Positions 1 to 8,917 are shown, numbered from the stretch's first letter. The stretch is 64,000 nt of DNA from Pseudomonas mandelii (GCF_900106065.1 NZ_LT629796.1:3565501-3629500), one strand, 5' to 3'. Numbers and translations: made by a program. Notes: generated by a model from the sequence alone, not told the origin.

Positions 1-432
1 AACATCTCATCAGGCATACAGCATTCCTCACGGTCACGGACAAACCAGGTGGTTGTCGGTCGTCCGAAAGTGTCGGCTGCGGCATTCACACCACGTCACG
101 GTATCGTGGCATTGTCAGGCCGTTGGCCAGGGCACCCTGAGCGGGCATCTTGTTGTGCCCGATACGGTCTTCGCCGCACCTCTATTGGGCATAAAGGGCA
201 GCTTGCCACGCTGCTATTGATCGAACTGCACCAAAGCGACGTGTTCGGTTCTGCCTACGACTCTCCAGTAAGTCTAGAAGAGCACAAAGCCAAGCGTTTG
301 CTTACCGAATATCTTTCAGATACGCCTTGAGTACGATGAGCGGGCGATCCACCTCGCTTGTGCCAAGCTGAAGGGTGTTGAAGCGCCGAGCATTCGATTG
401 CCGGTCAGGCAAACCCCCAAAGGGCCCATAAC
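1..432. other. Left-edge region without a confident gene
   Basis: An open frame at 49-330 (+, 93 aa) covers most of this stretch. Its N-terminal part is low in recognisable protein character, and only the end (SLEEHKAKRLLTEYL) looks protein-like. I do not recognise a family. It may be the degraded 3' part of a gene, or noise. I see no repeat or RNA gene. Confidence 0.3.
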
Positions 433-774
433 ATGAACATCGCTCATGCAGCACACGTCCGTCGAGAATTCTATAAAGCCGTCAGGTTCTACTTTCACGT
501 TGTCTGGCCGATTTTTTCCATCCTGCTGTTTTTGATCGTGCTGTTCGGTCTGATCATCAGCTATCTGGAAGGATGGGGTCCTTTTGACGGTATCTACTTC
601 GCGTTCGTGACCGGCCTGACCATCGGTTATGGCGATCTCGTCCCGAAACTGGCCGTCTCACGGGTGCTGGCGATTTTGCTGGGGTTTAACGGGGTGCTGA
701 TGACGGCAATATTTGCGGCGATCAGCATTCGGGCGATTGAAAATGCGGTGCGGGCGACAGACCACCTGGAGTAG
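433..774 (+). CDS. Two-TM potassium channel family protein
   Basis: A 113-aa membrane protein with the architecture of the bacterial two-transmembrane ion channel family (Ion_trans_2). It has a first hydrophobic helix at about residues 22-46, a pore loop with the filter TIGYGDLVP at about 65-73, and a second hydrophobic helix at about 80-102. TxGYGD is the canonical K+ selectivity filter, so a tetrameric K+ pore in the inner membrane is the likely role. There is no cytoplasmic RCK/TrkA domain, so the sequence gives no gating ligand. The ATG at 433 is preceded by AAGGG. It stands alone, followed by the PH-domain gene about 75 bp downstream. Family assignment is firm; ion specificity is inferred from the filter. 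Confidence 0.85.
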   Translation: MNIAHAAHVRREFYKAVRFYFHVVWPIFSILLFLIVLFGLIISYLEGWGPFDGIYFAFVTGLTIGYGDLVPKLAVSRVLAILLGFNGVLMTAIFAAISIRAIENAVRATDHLE

Positions 775-849
775 GGGACGTGGCGGCGTAGTGGGAAATG
801 CGCTATGAAGCCCTGCTCGCGATGTTCATTTGAAAACAGGGAAAGACTG

Positions 850-1218
850 ATGATTGATTTCAACAACAAAGGATTCTTCAAGCTCAAGCAAAACGACGAA
901 TACGCCGCACGCGTTTCCGACCTTTTGATCGACGGCGAACACGTCATCGACGCTTATAAATCCATGCGCGACGGCGTGGTGTTCACCAACAAACGCATCA
1001 TCGCCGTCAACGTCCAGGGCCTCACCGGCAGCAAAAAAGACTTCACCTCATTACCCTACAAAAACATCGTGGCGTACTCGGTGGAAACCTCTGGCACGTT
1101 CGACCTGGACTCCGAACTGGAGGTTTATTTCTCGTCGCTGGGAAAAGTGAAATTCGAATTCACCGGCAGGACATCCATGGTCGAAATCTCAAAACTGATC
1201 TCCCAGCACTTGCTCTGA
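850..1218 (+). CDS. Bacterial PH-domain protein
   Basis: A 122-aa soluble protein matching the bacterial pleckstrin-homology family (bPH / DUF1696-type). It shows the characteristic strands VISAYKSMRDGVVFTNKRII-like (about residues 36-58), where the VFTNKRII segment is diagnostic, then LPYKNIVAYSVETSGTFDLDSELEVYF and a C-terminal helix. The frame is open from 805, but the ATG at 850 is preferred because GGGAAAGACTG precedes it and MIDFNNKGFFKLKQ is the usual N-terminus of this family. The function of these small PH proteins is mostly unknown; oligomeric scaffolding or stress roles are proposed. It is followed by a GC-rich hairpin. Confidence 0.8.
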   Translation: MIDFNNKGFFKLKQNDEYAARVSDLLIDGEHVIDAYKSMRDGVVFTNKRIIAVNVQGLTGSKKDFTSLPYKNIVAYSVETSGTFDLDSELEVYFSSLGKVKFEFTGRTSMVEISKLISQHLL

Positions 1219-1228
1219 CCTCAACACG

Positions 1229-1251
1229 AAAAAGCCCCGAAAACTCGGGGC
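1229..1251. terminator. Hairpin terminator after the PH-domain gene
   Basis: A perfect 7-bp stem GCCCCGA/TCGGGGC with loop AAAC (1234-1251), preceded on the + strand by GAAAAA. The U-tract therefore lies on the minus-strand transcript, so it would terminate minus-strand transcription best. On the + strand it is a hairpin without a U-tract. Confidence 0.55.
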
Positions 1252-1278
1252 CCCAACTGACTAAACACACATCCAAAG

Positions 1279-1304
1279 TGGGAGCGAGCCTGCTCGCGAA
1301 AGCG
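1279..1304 (+). repeat. REP element (GCCTGCTCGCGA type), single
   Basis: Contains GGGAGCGAGCCTGCTCGCGA, the imperfect palindrome that recurs throughout this window. It stands alone here, without an inverted partner within 100 bp. Confidence 0.8.
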
Positions 1305-1543
1305 CCAGACCAGCCACCATCCACCATCAACGCTTAAAGCTAGCCACTACTTCCCAGCCTCAGCCCCCACCCGCTTAGGTGTCGGCAAAAAACCAGTGTT
1401 TTATGTGGCGTCGGCGTAGACATGATGATCAGGCGTCGACAGCATCAATCCTAATCGCGCCCGATCCTCTGATGCTGGCTCAGTCCGGCATTACGTTCGG
1501 GCCTTCTTGTTTCTGGAACATGGAAATTGGCTTAACCGCCCCT

Positions 1544-1568
1544 TGTGGGAGCGAGCCTGCTCGCGAAA
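1544..1568 (+). repeat. REP element (GCCTGCTCGCGA type), single
   Basis: Second copy of the same REP core, in direct orientation relative to the copy at 1279 and about 265 bp away. Confidence 0.8.
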
Positions 1569-1660
1569 AACTCAAGGCAACCACCATTCCCGCTGAATGC
1601 CCCAGCCCGCGACCAAACCCGCCCCTACATGCGTTACGCCTGACGTCTAAAAACCAGAAG

Positions 1661-1969
1661 CTACTCTTCAGCCTCCGCCGCCTGCTTCGACATCGGCGCA
1701 ACCTTCCGATCCCGCGTCAGCACCTTCACCGCATCATCAACCACCGCCTTACTCATCGCCGTCAAATAATGCGCAGCCCAAGAGTGGCGGTCGGTGTCTG
1801 TGGCGTAGGCGGCATCTTCGTTCAGCTTCTTGGCGAGGAAGAGAAAGTCAGAAGCCATGGCTAATGCATCGCCCAGGGGGACGCCGCGAGTGACGTGGAA
1901 CAGTGGTTGATCAGCGCAGTAAATGGCGGGGGTTAGGCCGATGGTTTTGAGTTCGGGTTGATCGGTCAT
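1661..1969 (-). CDS. DUF3077 family protein
   Basis: A 102-aa protein with the DUF3077 pattern: LFHVTRGVPLGDALAMASDFL (about residues 23-43) followed by helices ending VVDDAVKVL. It is a small acidic all-alpha protein with no signal peptide or membrane segment. The family is common in many copies in fluorescent pseudomonads; its function is unknown to me. The ATG at 1969 overlaps the stop codon of a 38-aa upstream ORF (ATGA), so translation is probably coupled. The C4/CI-like RNA leader lies further upstream on the same strand. A second locus at the other end of the window has the same leader in front of a different small protein family (DUF6124). Confidence 0.75.
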   Translation of the reverse strand: MTDQPELKTIGLTPAIYCADQPLFHVTRGVPLGDALAMASDFLFLAKKLNEDAAYATDTDRHSWAAHYLTAMSKAVVDDAVKVLTRDRKVAPMSKQAAEAEE

Positions 1970-2082
1970 TTGCCACCTCCGGTGATGGAGAGGCGGTGGG
2001 AGAGGGTGGATGGTGGAGCGTTACGCAACTGGGAGTCACGTAGAGGGAAAAGCCAAATTTTGTACGGATTGATGCTGCGCAT
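1966..2082 (-). CDS. 38-aa small ORF translationally coupled to DUF3077
   Basis: A short open frame encoding a 38-aa basic peptide that begins MRSINPYKIWLFP and ends HRLSITGGGK. The ATG at 2082 has a strong ribosome site (AAGGAG, 7 nt spacing), and its TGA overlaps the ATG of the DUF3077 gene by 4 nt. The overlap plus good SD is what a translated, coupled upstream ORF looks like. The DUF3077 start itself has GGAGG only inside this ORF. I do not recognise the peptide. It could be a leader peptide controlling DUF3077 or a small protein in its own right. The reading was made codon by codon from the sequence. Confidence 0.5.
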   Translation of the reverse strand: MRSINPYKIWLFPLRDSQLRNAPPSTLSHRLSITGGGK

Positions 2083-2139
2083 TATCAGACTCCTTGATAT
2101 GTGAAGCTGCCGCATTCGTTTCCACACGAATGGGTGACA

Positions 2140-2206
2140 GCTGTGCGCAGGGTGGAAAACCGGGAATCAAGGAAACCGGCACGCCCGAAGACGTCCCACG
2201 CACAGC
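2140..2206 (-). ncRNA. C4 / P4-CI-like structured RNA, copy 1
   Basis: A 67-nt segment closed by an exact 8-bp stem (GCTGTGCG at 2206-2199 with CGCACAGC at 2147-2140). Inside is a 5-bp hairpin ACGTC-TTCG-GGCGT (2194-2181) followed by GCCGG and GGTTTCC. The layout, the length near 70 nt, and the embedded reading frame beginning MAAVRG resemble the phage P4 CI RNA / P1 C4 antisense RNA and the overlapping Ash family. A second copy at 63343-63408 has the same plan with compensatory base changes. Upstream on the same strand are two more hairpins also found at the second locus. Identity with the Rfam C4 family is inferred from memory of its architecture. Confidence 0.5.
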
Positions 2207-2229
2207 CGCCATAACTCACGCCGCAGGCA

Positions 2230-2263
2230 TAAAAAAAGCGCCTGATGACGTGTCTGGGGCGCT
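2230..2263 (-). terminator. Intrinsic terminator within the leader
   Basis: On the minus strand AGCGCC (2263-2258) pairs with GGCGCT (2242-2237), directly followed by seven T (2236-2230). It sits between the upstream hairpins and the C4-like core, so transcripts from further upstream could end before the core. This suggests transcriptional control of the DUF3077 leader. The second locus lacks an equivalent T-run. Confidence 0.5.
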
Positions 2264-2281
2264 GTTGCGCCTTGAATTACA

Positions 2282-2316
2282 CGGGTTTCCACACCCGGTC
2301 GCTGAATTGGCAGCGA
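2282..2316 (-). promoter_or_regulatory. Two conserved leader hairpins upstream of the C4-like RNA
   Basis: In transcript order: TCGCTG-6 nt-CAGCGA (2316-2299), then CGGGT-GTGGAA-ACCCG (2297-2282). The same tandem occurs at 63484-63517 as TCGCTG-5 nt-CAGCGA and CAGGC-GTCGCG-GCCTG. The second stem keeps 5 bp and a 6-nt loop while two base pairs change in a compensatory way. GGAAACC in this copy is complementary to GGTTTCC in the core. Confidence 0.5.
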
Positions 2317-2317
2317 C

Positions 2318-2599
2318 GATGGGAGGGTATCGTGCAGATCCGCTTCTTGCAACCTTCGCAGCCCTACCTTCAAGTTCTGCGGCTGCGCCTACTTCGGGTA
2401 TCGCAGAAAATAACTCCACCGCTATTTCGGAATCGCTCGACCTCTCTTTTCCTTTTCATCATCTGTACCATCAGAAAACTTAGTCTGCCTCCTTTTTTAA
2501 ATAGCTATCGCCCGATCTCGACAGCAGCCGAGGGAAGGCGTATTTTTCTTCGATTCCCCATAATTCAATGTTTCGTTGCTTTTTTCAGAGAGGCATCCC
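2318..2599. other. Intergenic, increasingly AT-rich
   Basis: Between the leader hairpins and the HNH gene the composition becomes visibly richer in A+T. Short open frames here have no protein character. The ribosome site of the HNH gene (AGAGAGG) lies at the right end. I see no clear promoter. Confidence 0.4.
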
Positions 2600-3544
2600 T
2601 TGGCTAGACCCGCCATACCTGCAGAGATCCGGCGCGCGGTTTTAGTCGAATGTGGCCACCGTTGTGCTATACCCCGATGCAACCAGACTGAACTCGATAT
2701 ACACCACATCGTGCCTTGGGAAACCTGCCAAATCCACGAATACTTGAATCTCATTGCACTTTGCCCTATTTGCCATCGTCGAGCTCACAATGGGGACATT
2801 GATCGCAAATCTCTAATGATTTACAAGGAAAATCTTGCTAAGGAGTTCGGCATACACGACAACGGTACTTTCCAAGCAGATGTAATCGAACTCCGGCGTC
2901 GAATGAAGGAGGAGAACCACGGTACTCCTGGTTTTTCTTTTCAATTTGACTTTCCTGACTTTCCGTCTGTGGTAGAGCGCATAGTCTCAAGAAACATTGA
3001 AGCTTGGGGGTGTGAGCTTCTCGCTTCCTTCCAAGAAGCCCAGGAGAGTAATGACTCCGACGCGAAAGCTGCTGAATATCCGCTATCCCATTTAAAAAAC
3101 CAGTTGGATGGTCATTATCAAGTTATTCGCCGAGATGATCGGATCATCAGCATCCGGTACACCATTGACTACTATTACTCAGGTGCAGCACATGGAGGGC
3201 GGAGTACACGAGTACTCAACTATTTGTTGAAGCCCTTCAACCCAATTACCTTGGAGTATTTGCTTGGTGACATCACCCGCCTACCAAATCTAGCTGACCA
3301 CATTCGCCAAAAACTGGTAGACACTGGTCGCTACAAGGCAGACTGGCTAATCACGGGAACCGAACCGACTTTGGAAAACTTTTCTCTATTCAACATAGAG
3401 CAACACGGCCTCACGTTTACTTTTCCAGAGTACAGGATTGCTTGCTATGCAGAAGGAGAGCAGAGGATATGGTTGAGCTTCTATGAAATCGCCCCTTTCT
3501 GCGATCCCAAAGCGATCGCAAGTATGGAGGTTGGAACCTCGTGA
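2600..3544 (+). CDS. HNH endonuclease fused to an RsiV/DUF3298-like domain
   Basis: A 314-aa protein. Residues 1-90 form an HNH nuclease: the typical N-terminus ARPAIPAEIRRAVL, CGHRCAIPRC, then DIHHIVPW and NLIALCPICHRRAH, with zinc-type cysteines and HNH histidines. Residues about 170-310 resemble DUF3298, the lysozyme-binding domain of anti-sigma factor RsiV: SGAAHGGRSTRVLNYLLK, an EPTLENFSLFN segment and LTFTFPEYRIACYAEG. There is no signal peptide or membrane helix, so the RsiV-like part would be cytoplasmic. The start TTG at 2600 is chosen over ATG 2576 because AGAGAGG lies 8 nt upstream and MARPxIPAE is the usual start of such HNH proteins. It is AT-rich relative to the backbone and convergent with the SIR2/NDT module. 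A defence role is inference. Confidence 0.75.
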   Translation: MARPAIPAEIRRAVLVECGHRCAIPRCNQTELDIHHIVPWETCQIHEYLNLIALCPICHRRAHNGDIDRKSLMIYKENLAKEFGIHDNGTFQADVIELRRRMKEENHGTPGFSFQFDFPDFPSVVERIVSRNIEAWGCELLASFQEAQESNDSDAKAAEYPLSHLKNQLDGHYQVIRRDDRIISIRYTIDYYYSGAAHGGRSTRVLNYLLKPFNPITLEYLLGDITRLPNLADHIRQKLVDTGRYKADWLITGTEPTLENFSLFNIEQHGLTFTFPEYRIACYAEGEQRIWLSFYEIAPFCDPKAIASMEVGTS

Positions 3545-3748
3545 GCGCATTTCCTTGGGATGGGGAAGCCAGGTAGAGGATTCTCAGATTTATTATTTTC
3601 CGTCCAGATTCCGTCAATATTAAATAACTCCATCCCGTTTTCTTGTTTTTTCTATTATTTGATATTCGATGTGAAAAAAGCGAATTCGCATACTTGGCAG
3701 TTAGCAGTCTATGTTTCAAATGTATTTGAATCGCTCCTCTATGTAGAT

Positions 3749-4219
3749 TTAGTCAGTGGTGTCGGTAGAAAATATTTCTGCTTGTTTAAAGTTTTTAGTA
3801 AGCCATTTGAAAAGTGTCTCTTCAGAGTCAAAGATTCTTTCGCAGCTCTGTTGTATCATCGGGTTGTTGCCCGTGGGTAAGGCTTGACGTATATCTGTTT
3901 TAAAACCAATACAACGTTTACCTGTTGCGTGAGAAAATCCAAGCTCAAATGCGACTCCCTCGTCAATATGAGCTCCATTGAGAATCGCAATTAGCATGTC
4001 TGACTCTTTCATCGCTTGTATGTCAGCATCAAATACCATTCTCTCGGCCCTTTCGTGTGGTAGGCCTGCCTTAATCAGGTTGCGTAAAAGTAAACCATCC
4101 TCTTGTGGGAGGAAAACGTCGAAGTATTGGCTTAGTTTTTTTGCCATCGATTTGTTGTAGTTTAGTTCCATTTCATTGAATAGTGGTGCTGCCAGATATA
4201 CACGTTTTTTACTATTCAT
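3749..4219 (-). CDS. Nucleoside 2-deoxyribosyltransferase-like protein
   Basis: A 156-aa protein of the Nuc_deoxyrib_tr family. It has an N-terminal KRVYLAAPLFNEMEL strand-loop (residues 4-18), FLPQEDG, the helix DADIQAMKESDMLIAIL, then HIDEGVAFELGFSHATGK, where the Glu of FELGF aligns with the catalytic Glu of the family. Family members swap or hydrolyse nucleobases on deoxyribonucleosides; related domains act as toxic effectors in some retrons. The ATG at 4219 overlaps the end of the SIR2 gene by 8 nt, so the two are one operon and probably coupled. An alternative in-frame ATG lies at 4234. It is AT-rich. Whether it acts on free nucleosides, nucleotides or NAD-like molecules cannot be told from the sequence. 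Confidence 0.8.
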   Translation of the reverse strand: MNSKKRVYLAAPLFNEMELNYNKSMAKKLSQYFDVFLPQEDGLLLRNLIKAGLPHERAERMVFDADIQAMKESDMLIAILNGAHIDEGVAFELGFSHATGKRCIGFKTDIRQALPTGNNPMIQQSCERIFDSEETLFKWLTKNFKQAEIFSTDTTD

Positions 4220-5834
4220 TTGCTGCAATCTCACTCAGTTTAGCGTCGAGGTCGGCGGGTTCATATGATTGCGAGAAAATTATTCTGGCAACATCTCTTA
4301 TGACATCAAATTCTTTTCGTTGGGTTGAGTAAATGAACTTAGGGTTGAGGGAGGTGTATAGCTGTTTGCTTTTTTCTTGCAATTCTTCAACCCTGTTTAC
4401 GGGCCAGCTATATTCTTTGCGTTTATTTATTAATCTTGACCAGATTTCTTTGGGTTCTCCGAGCATGTGTATTATCTCCCCTTTTTCGACTCTTCTTTGC
4501 GAGTGTCCAGGGCTGATACCATTAGCGATCATTGAGCGCGCTCGTTCCTTTTCATCTACTTTTACAACGAATGAGAGAGGGTCTAATGGAGATCGGTCAA
4601 CTAAAAAAACACCTACGGGTTTGCTTCTCAAATAATTGTTTTTCTTTCCGAACTGCTCGTTAGTCCAATCGTCGATAGTGATCGTGATGCACGTTGAAAG
4701 TTCTTGCGGTGATAGTGCCATGTCTGAAGGCCTTTCGTCAAACCACTCGTCCAACGTTGTTAAACTTCCAAATTGGCTTAGTGCGGTAGATTTACCTATA
4801 CCAATGGAACCTACTAAATAGTAGATGTACTTGGTGGGAAGTCCAAGGTTTTCAGACATCTCGATAAAATCGCGCTCTTCGAGATTTATTGCGTATAAAA
4901 ATTCTTTTATTTCAGAACTGTTTAAAAACAGTGTGATTAGATTGTAGTTGTTGAAATTGGCTTCGAATATAGAGCTTTTATTTGTGATGCGTTCCCCCGG
5001 TGCAGTAAATCTAATAAAATAATTGTAGTTTCCGGGGCTGATGGTTGTAGCTTTACGCAGTAAGTGAAGTAGTGTTGAGTCAGTGAGGGAGTGTCTGATT
5101 AGAATGCTGGTTTTTTTTGTAAGTACATGCAGAAGGGTTGAAAGGTTGCCTGTTAGTCCTTCTAATAACTGGTCTGCAAAAGAACCATCGGAAAAAACCA
5201 AATTTTCGCTTTGAAATTTTTTACTGTCAAAAGGCAAAAAACCATTTGGATGATATATGACTGATTTGTTTTTTGTGAACTGAGAGTGATGGGACCAAAT
5301 AGTTTGATACGGACGCTCGTGATGAGAAGGGTTCCAGTCAGGTTGGGCTAATCCATATTCTATAAAGTCGTCGAAGTTATAGTTTACTGTTATTTCCGAT
5401 TTTTTTATGAATTCTATCATTTCTCGAAAATAGGGATGTTGCTCTATAATTGCTCTTCTTTCAATTTCGGTTATATTGGCATAGAGGGATTTGTGAATGA
5501 TTTCGCGCCAGTCGGAAAGAACCTTTTTCTCTATCAGATAGGTGTTGTTATATTCTGGGATCTGCTCGATTTCCAGTTTTCGATAAGATGAGAACATTTC
5601 AAACAGTATTAAAGCTGCCTTTCCTGGCTGATCAGTAACCGCAGACGCTTCGGGGTTTTTTATTATTATTTCTGTTTTTATTGCGTCAAGCAATTTATCC
5701 CAAAGCGGTAGATTTAAGTCTCTGCTGATTCCGGCTCCTAATATTAGGCTGGCTCGATTTTTTTCAGTCTGTGATCGAAGTTGGCAAATGTACTTCCAAG
5801 CTGCTTTGACATTTTCTGATTTTATTGTCGGCAT
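4212..5834 (-). CDS. SIR2-domain protein fused to a deoxynucleoside-kinase-like P-loop domain
   Basis: A 540-aa protein. Residues 1-270 form a SIR2-like NADase domain: LILGAGIS (30-37), VNYNFDDFIE with Asn151, VIYHPNG with His195, and the late motif HSLTDSTLLHLLRK (248-261). The Asn and His expected to be catalytic are both present. Residues 335-540 form a P-loop domain: Walker A GSIGIGKST (342-350) followed by ExW-like LDEWFDE, and DRSPLD (413-418), which recalls the DRS/ERS motif of deoxynucleoside kinases. There is no membrane segment. The start at ATG 5834 (MPTIKS) is preferred; the frame is open to 5948, but that extension is not protein-like. It forms an operon with the NDT-like gene. 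SIR2 domains of this type deplete NAD+ in anti-phage systems, so a defence role is a reasoned inference. Confidence 0.8.
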   Translation of the reverse strand: MPTIKSENVKAAWKYICQLRSQTEKNRASLILGAGISRDLNLPLWDKLLDAIKTEIIIKNPEASAVTDQPGKAALILFEMFSSYRKLEIEQIPEYNNTYLIEKKVLSDWREIIHKSLYANITEIERRAIIEQHPYFREMIEFIKKSEITVNYNFDDFIEYGLAQPDWNPSHHERPYQTIWSHHSQFTKNKSVIYHPNGFLPFDSKKFQSENLVFSDGSFADQLLEGLTGNLSTLLHVLTKKTSILIRHSLTDSTLLHLLRKATTISPGNYNYFIRFTAPGERITNKSSIFEANFNNYNLITLFLNSSEIKEFLYAINLEERDFIEMSENLGLPTKYIYYLVGSIGIGKSTALSQFGSLTTLDEWFDERPSDMALSPQELSTCITITIDDWTNEQFGKKNNYLRSKPVGVFLVDRSPLDPLSFVVKVDEKERARSMIANGISPGHSQRRVEKGEIIHMLGEPKEIWSRLINKRKEYSWPVNRVEELQEKSKQLYTSLNPKFIYSTQRKEFDVIRDVARIIFSQSYEPADLDAKLSEIAANE

Positions 5835-6022
5835 TTGAATTCCCACTTCCTCATCATATTTATTTGATGATAGCAAAGGCCTAATCAAAATGGGATGTAG
5901 TGATGGAAGGCAACACTTTTCTGGTAGGCATCGGTGGAGAAAGCGCACGCGTCAGTTTTCGAGGAGGCTAGACTCCAGACTCGCGTGCAGAGATGTAAGC
6001 CAGTTTACGTTTGTCAGGTAAT

Positions 6023-6352
6023 TCACTGAATGTCTTTCAAATAATCCCTAAGCCCAATGACCGGCGCCTCAAACTGCTCCATCGTCCGCGCATTCCTGAA
6101 ATCAGCAGACAACCGATATAGCTCACGCCCAAGCGGCGTATCAACACCACCTATAGCGTCCATCGCCAAACTGACGCAGCGCGCCACCCGAAACTGAATC
6201 CCCTCAATATCTCCCCGACGCACCAACAACCCAAAAACCTCGCGCTCATAATCACTCATGATTGGATCATCCCGCAGAATCGGGCTTTCACCCTCTCGCT
6301 CATAAGCAAGCTTGAGGCAGAACAGGGCGACGGTTTCCAGCAGCAGTTCCAT
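6023..6352 (-). CDS. Conserved-looking hypothetical protein
   Basis: A 109-aa acidic, mostly helical protein starting MELLLETVALFCLKLAYERE. I do not recognise its family and see no catalytic motif, signal peptide or membrane segment. Codon use is GC-rich and backbone-like, unlike the AT-rich SIR2 module next to it. It is followed downstream (lower coordinates) by the upstream region of the SIR2 gene, and its upstream side faces tRNA-Leu. The ATG at 6352 lacks a strong SD but is the only good start. Confidence 0.5.
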   Translation of the reverse strand: MELLLETVALFCLKLAYEREGESPILRDDPIMSDYEREVFGLLVRRGDIEGIQFRVARCVSLAMDAIGGVDTPLGRELYRLSADFRNARTMEQFEAPVIGLRDYLKDIQ

Positions 6353-6464
6353 GGGGTGAATCCTTGAGAGGGGGCGTACCGGCCAAGAATACGAAGATCA
6401 AAAGCTCGCAGCCTTCGGCAGCTACTACACGACAGCGGTAAGCAAGCTCACTTTTCTACAGACG

Positions 6465-6493
6465 AAAAAAAAGGCCTTGCAAAGCAAGACCTT
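6465..6493 (-). terminator. Terminator of tRNA-Leu
   Basis: On the minus strand AAGGTCTTGC-TTT-GCAAGGCCTT forms a 10-bp stem with one G-U pair, followed by eight T. It lies about 10 nt after the tRNA 3' end. Confidence 0.85.
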
Positions 6494-6502
6494 TCTTAAT
6501 TT

Positions 6503-6587
6503 TGGTGCCCCGAGGGAGACTCGAACTCCCACTCCTTTCGAAAACGGATTTTGAATCCGCCGCGTCTACCAATTCCGCCATCAGGGC
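6503..6587 (-). tRNA. tRNA-Leu (anticodon CAA)
   Basis: An 85-nt class II tRNA. The acceptor stem GCCCTGA pairs with TCGGGGC, then A and an encoded CCA. The anticodon loop TTCAAAA gives CAA, which reads UUG. The D-arm has GGTAGACGC, there is a long variable arm, and the T-loop is GTTCGAGTC. A strong terminator follows. tRNA-Leu genes are common integration sites, and an AT-rich accessory block lies about 0.7 kb downstream of it. I found no duplicated 3' end and no integrase in this window. Confidence 0.95.
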
Positions 6588-6694
6588 TCAATGGCGGCGA
6601 AGTATAGAGATGAGATTACCGTCGGTCAATCAGGTACATAGAGAATTTTCACTATTTCGGCTAGACTTCCGGCCCCTGCTAGACGAACCCCATC

Positions 6695-8874
<2,180 letters not shown>

Positions 8875-8917
8875 GTTTTCTGACCCCAAGATTCAACATT
8901 TGCAACTGGAGTGCTAA

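Larger units (their letters stand above)
1219..1660. other. Intergenic stretch with two single REP elements
   Basis: Between the PH-domain gene and DUF3077 I see only the hairpin at 1229-1251 and two REP copies (1279-1304 and 1544-1568). An open frame at 1379-1864 overlaps the DUF3077 gene antisense and has no protein character. Confidence 0.6.

Noticed and set aside
1379..1864. 161-aa open frame on the + strand
   Set aside because: Overlaps a REP element and the DUF3077 gene antisense; no protein character.
2094..2483. Prophage remnant suggested by the C4/Ash-like signal
   Set aside because: No integrase, capsid, replication or lysis gene is present at either locus; a stand-alone RNA leader is simpler.
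3560..3880. 106-aa open frame on the + strand in the HNH-NDT gap
   Set aside because: It runs into the NDT gene antisense; composition is AT-rich noise without SD or domain.
6503..6587. Attachment site with duplicated tRNA-Leu 3' end
   Set aside because: I searched by eye for GGTGCCCCGAGGGAGACTCG elsewhere in the window and did not find a second copy.
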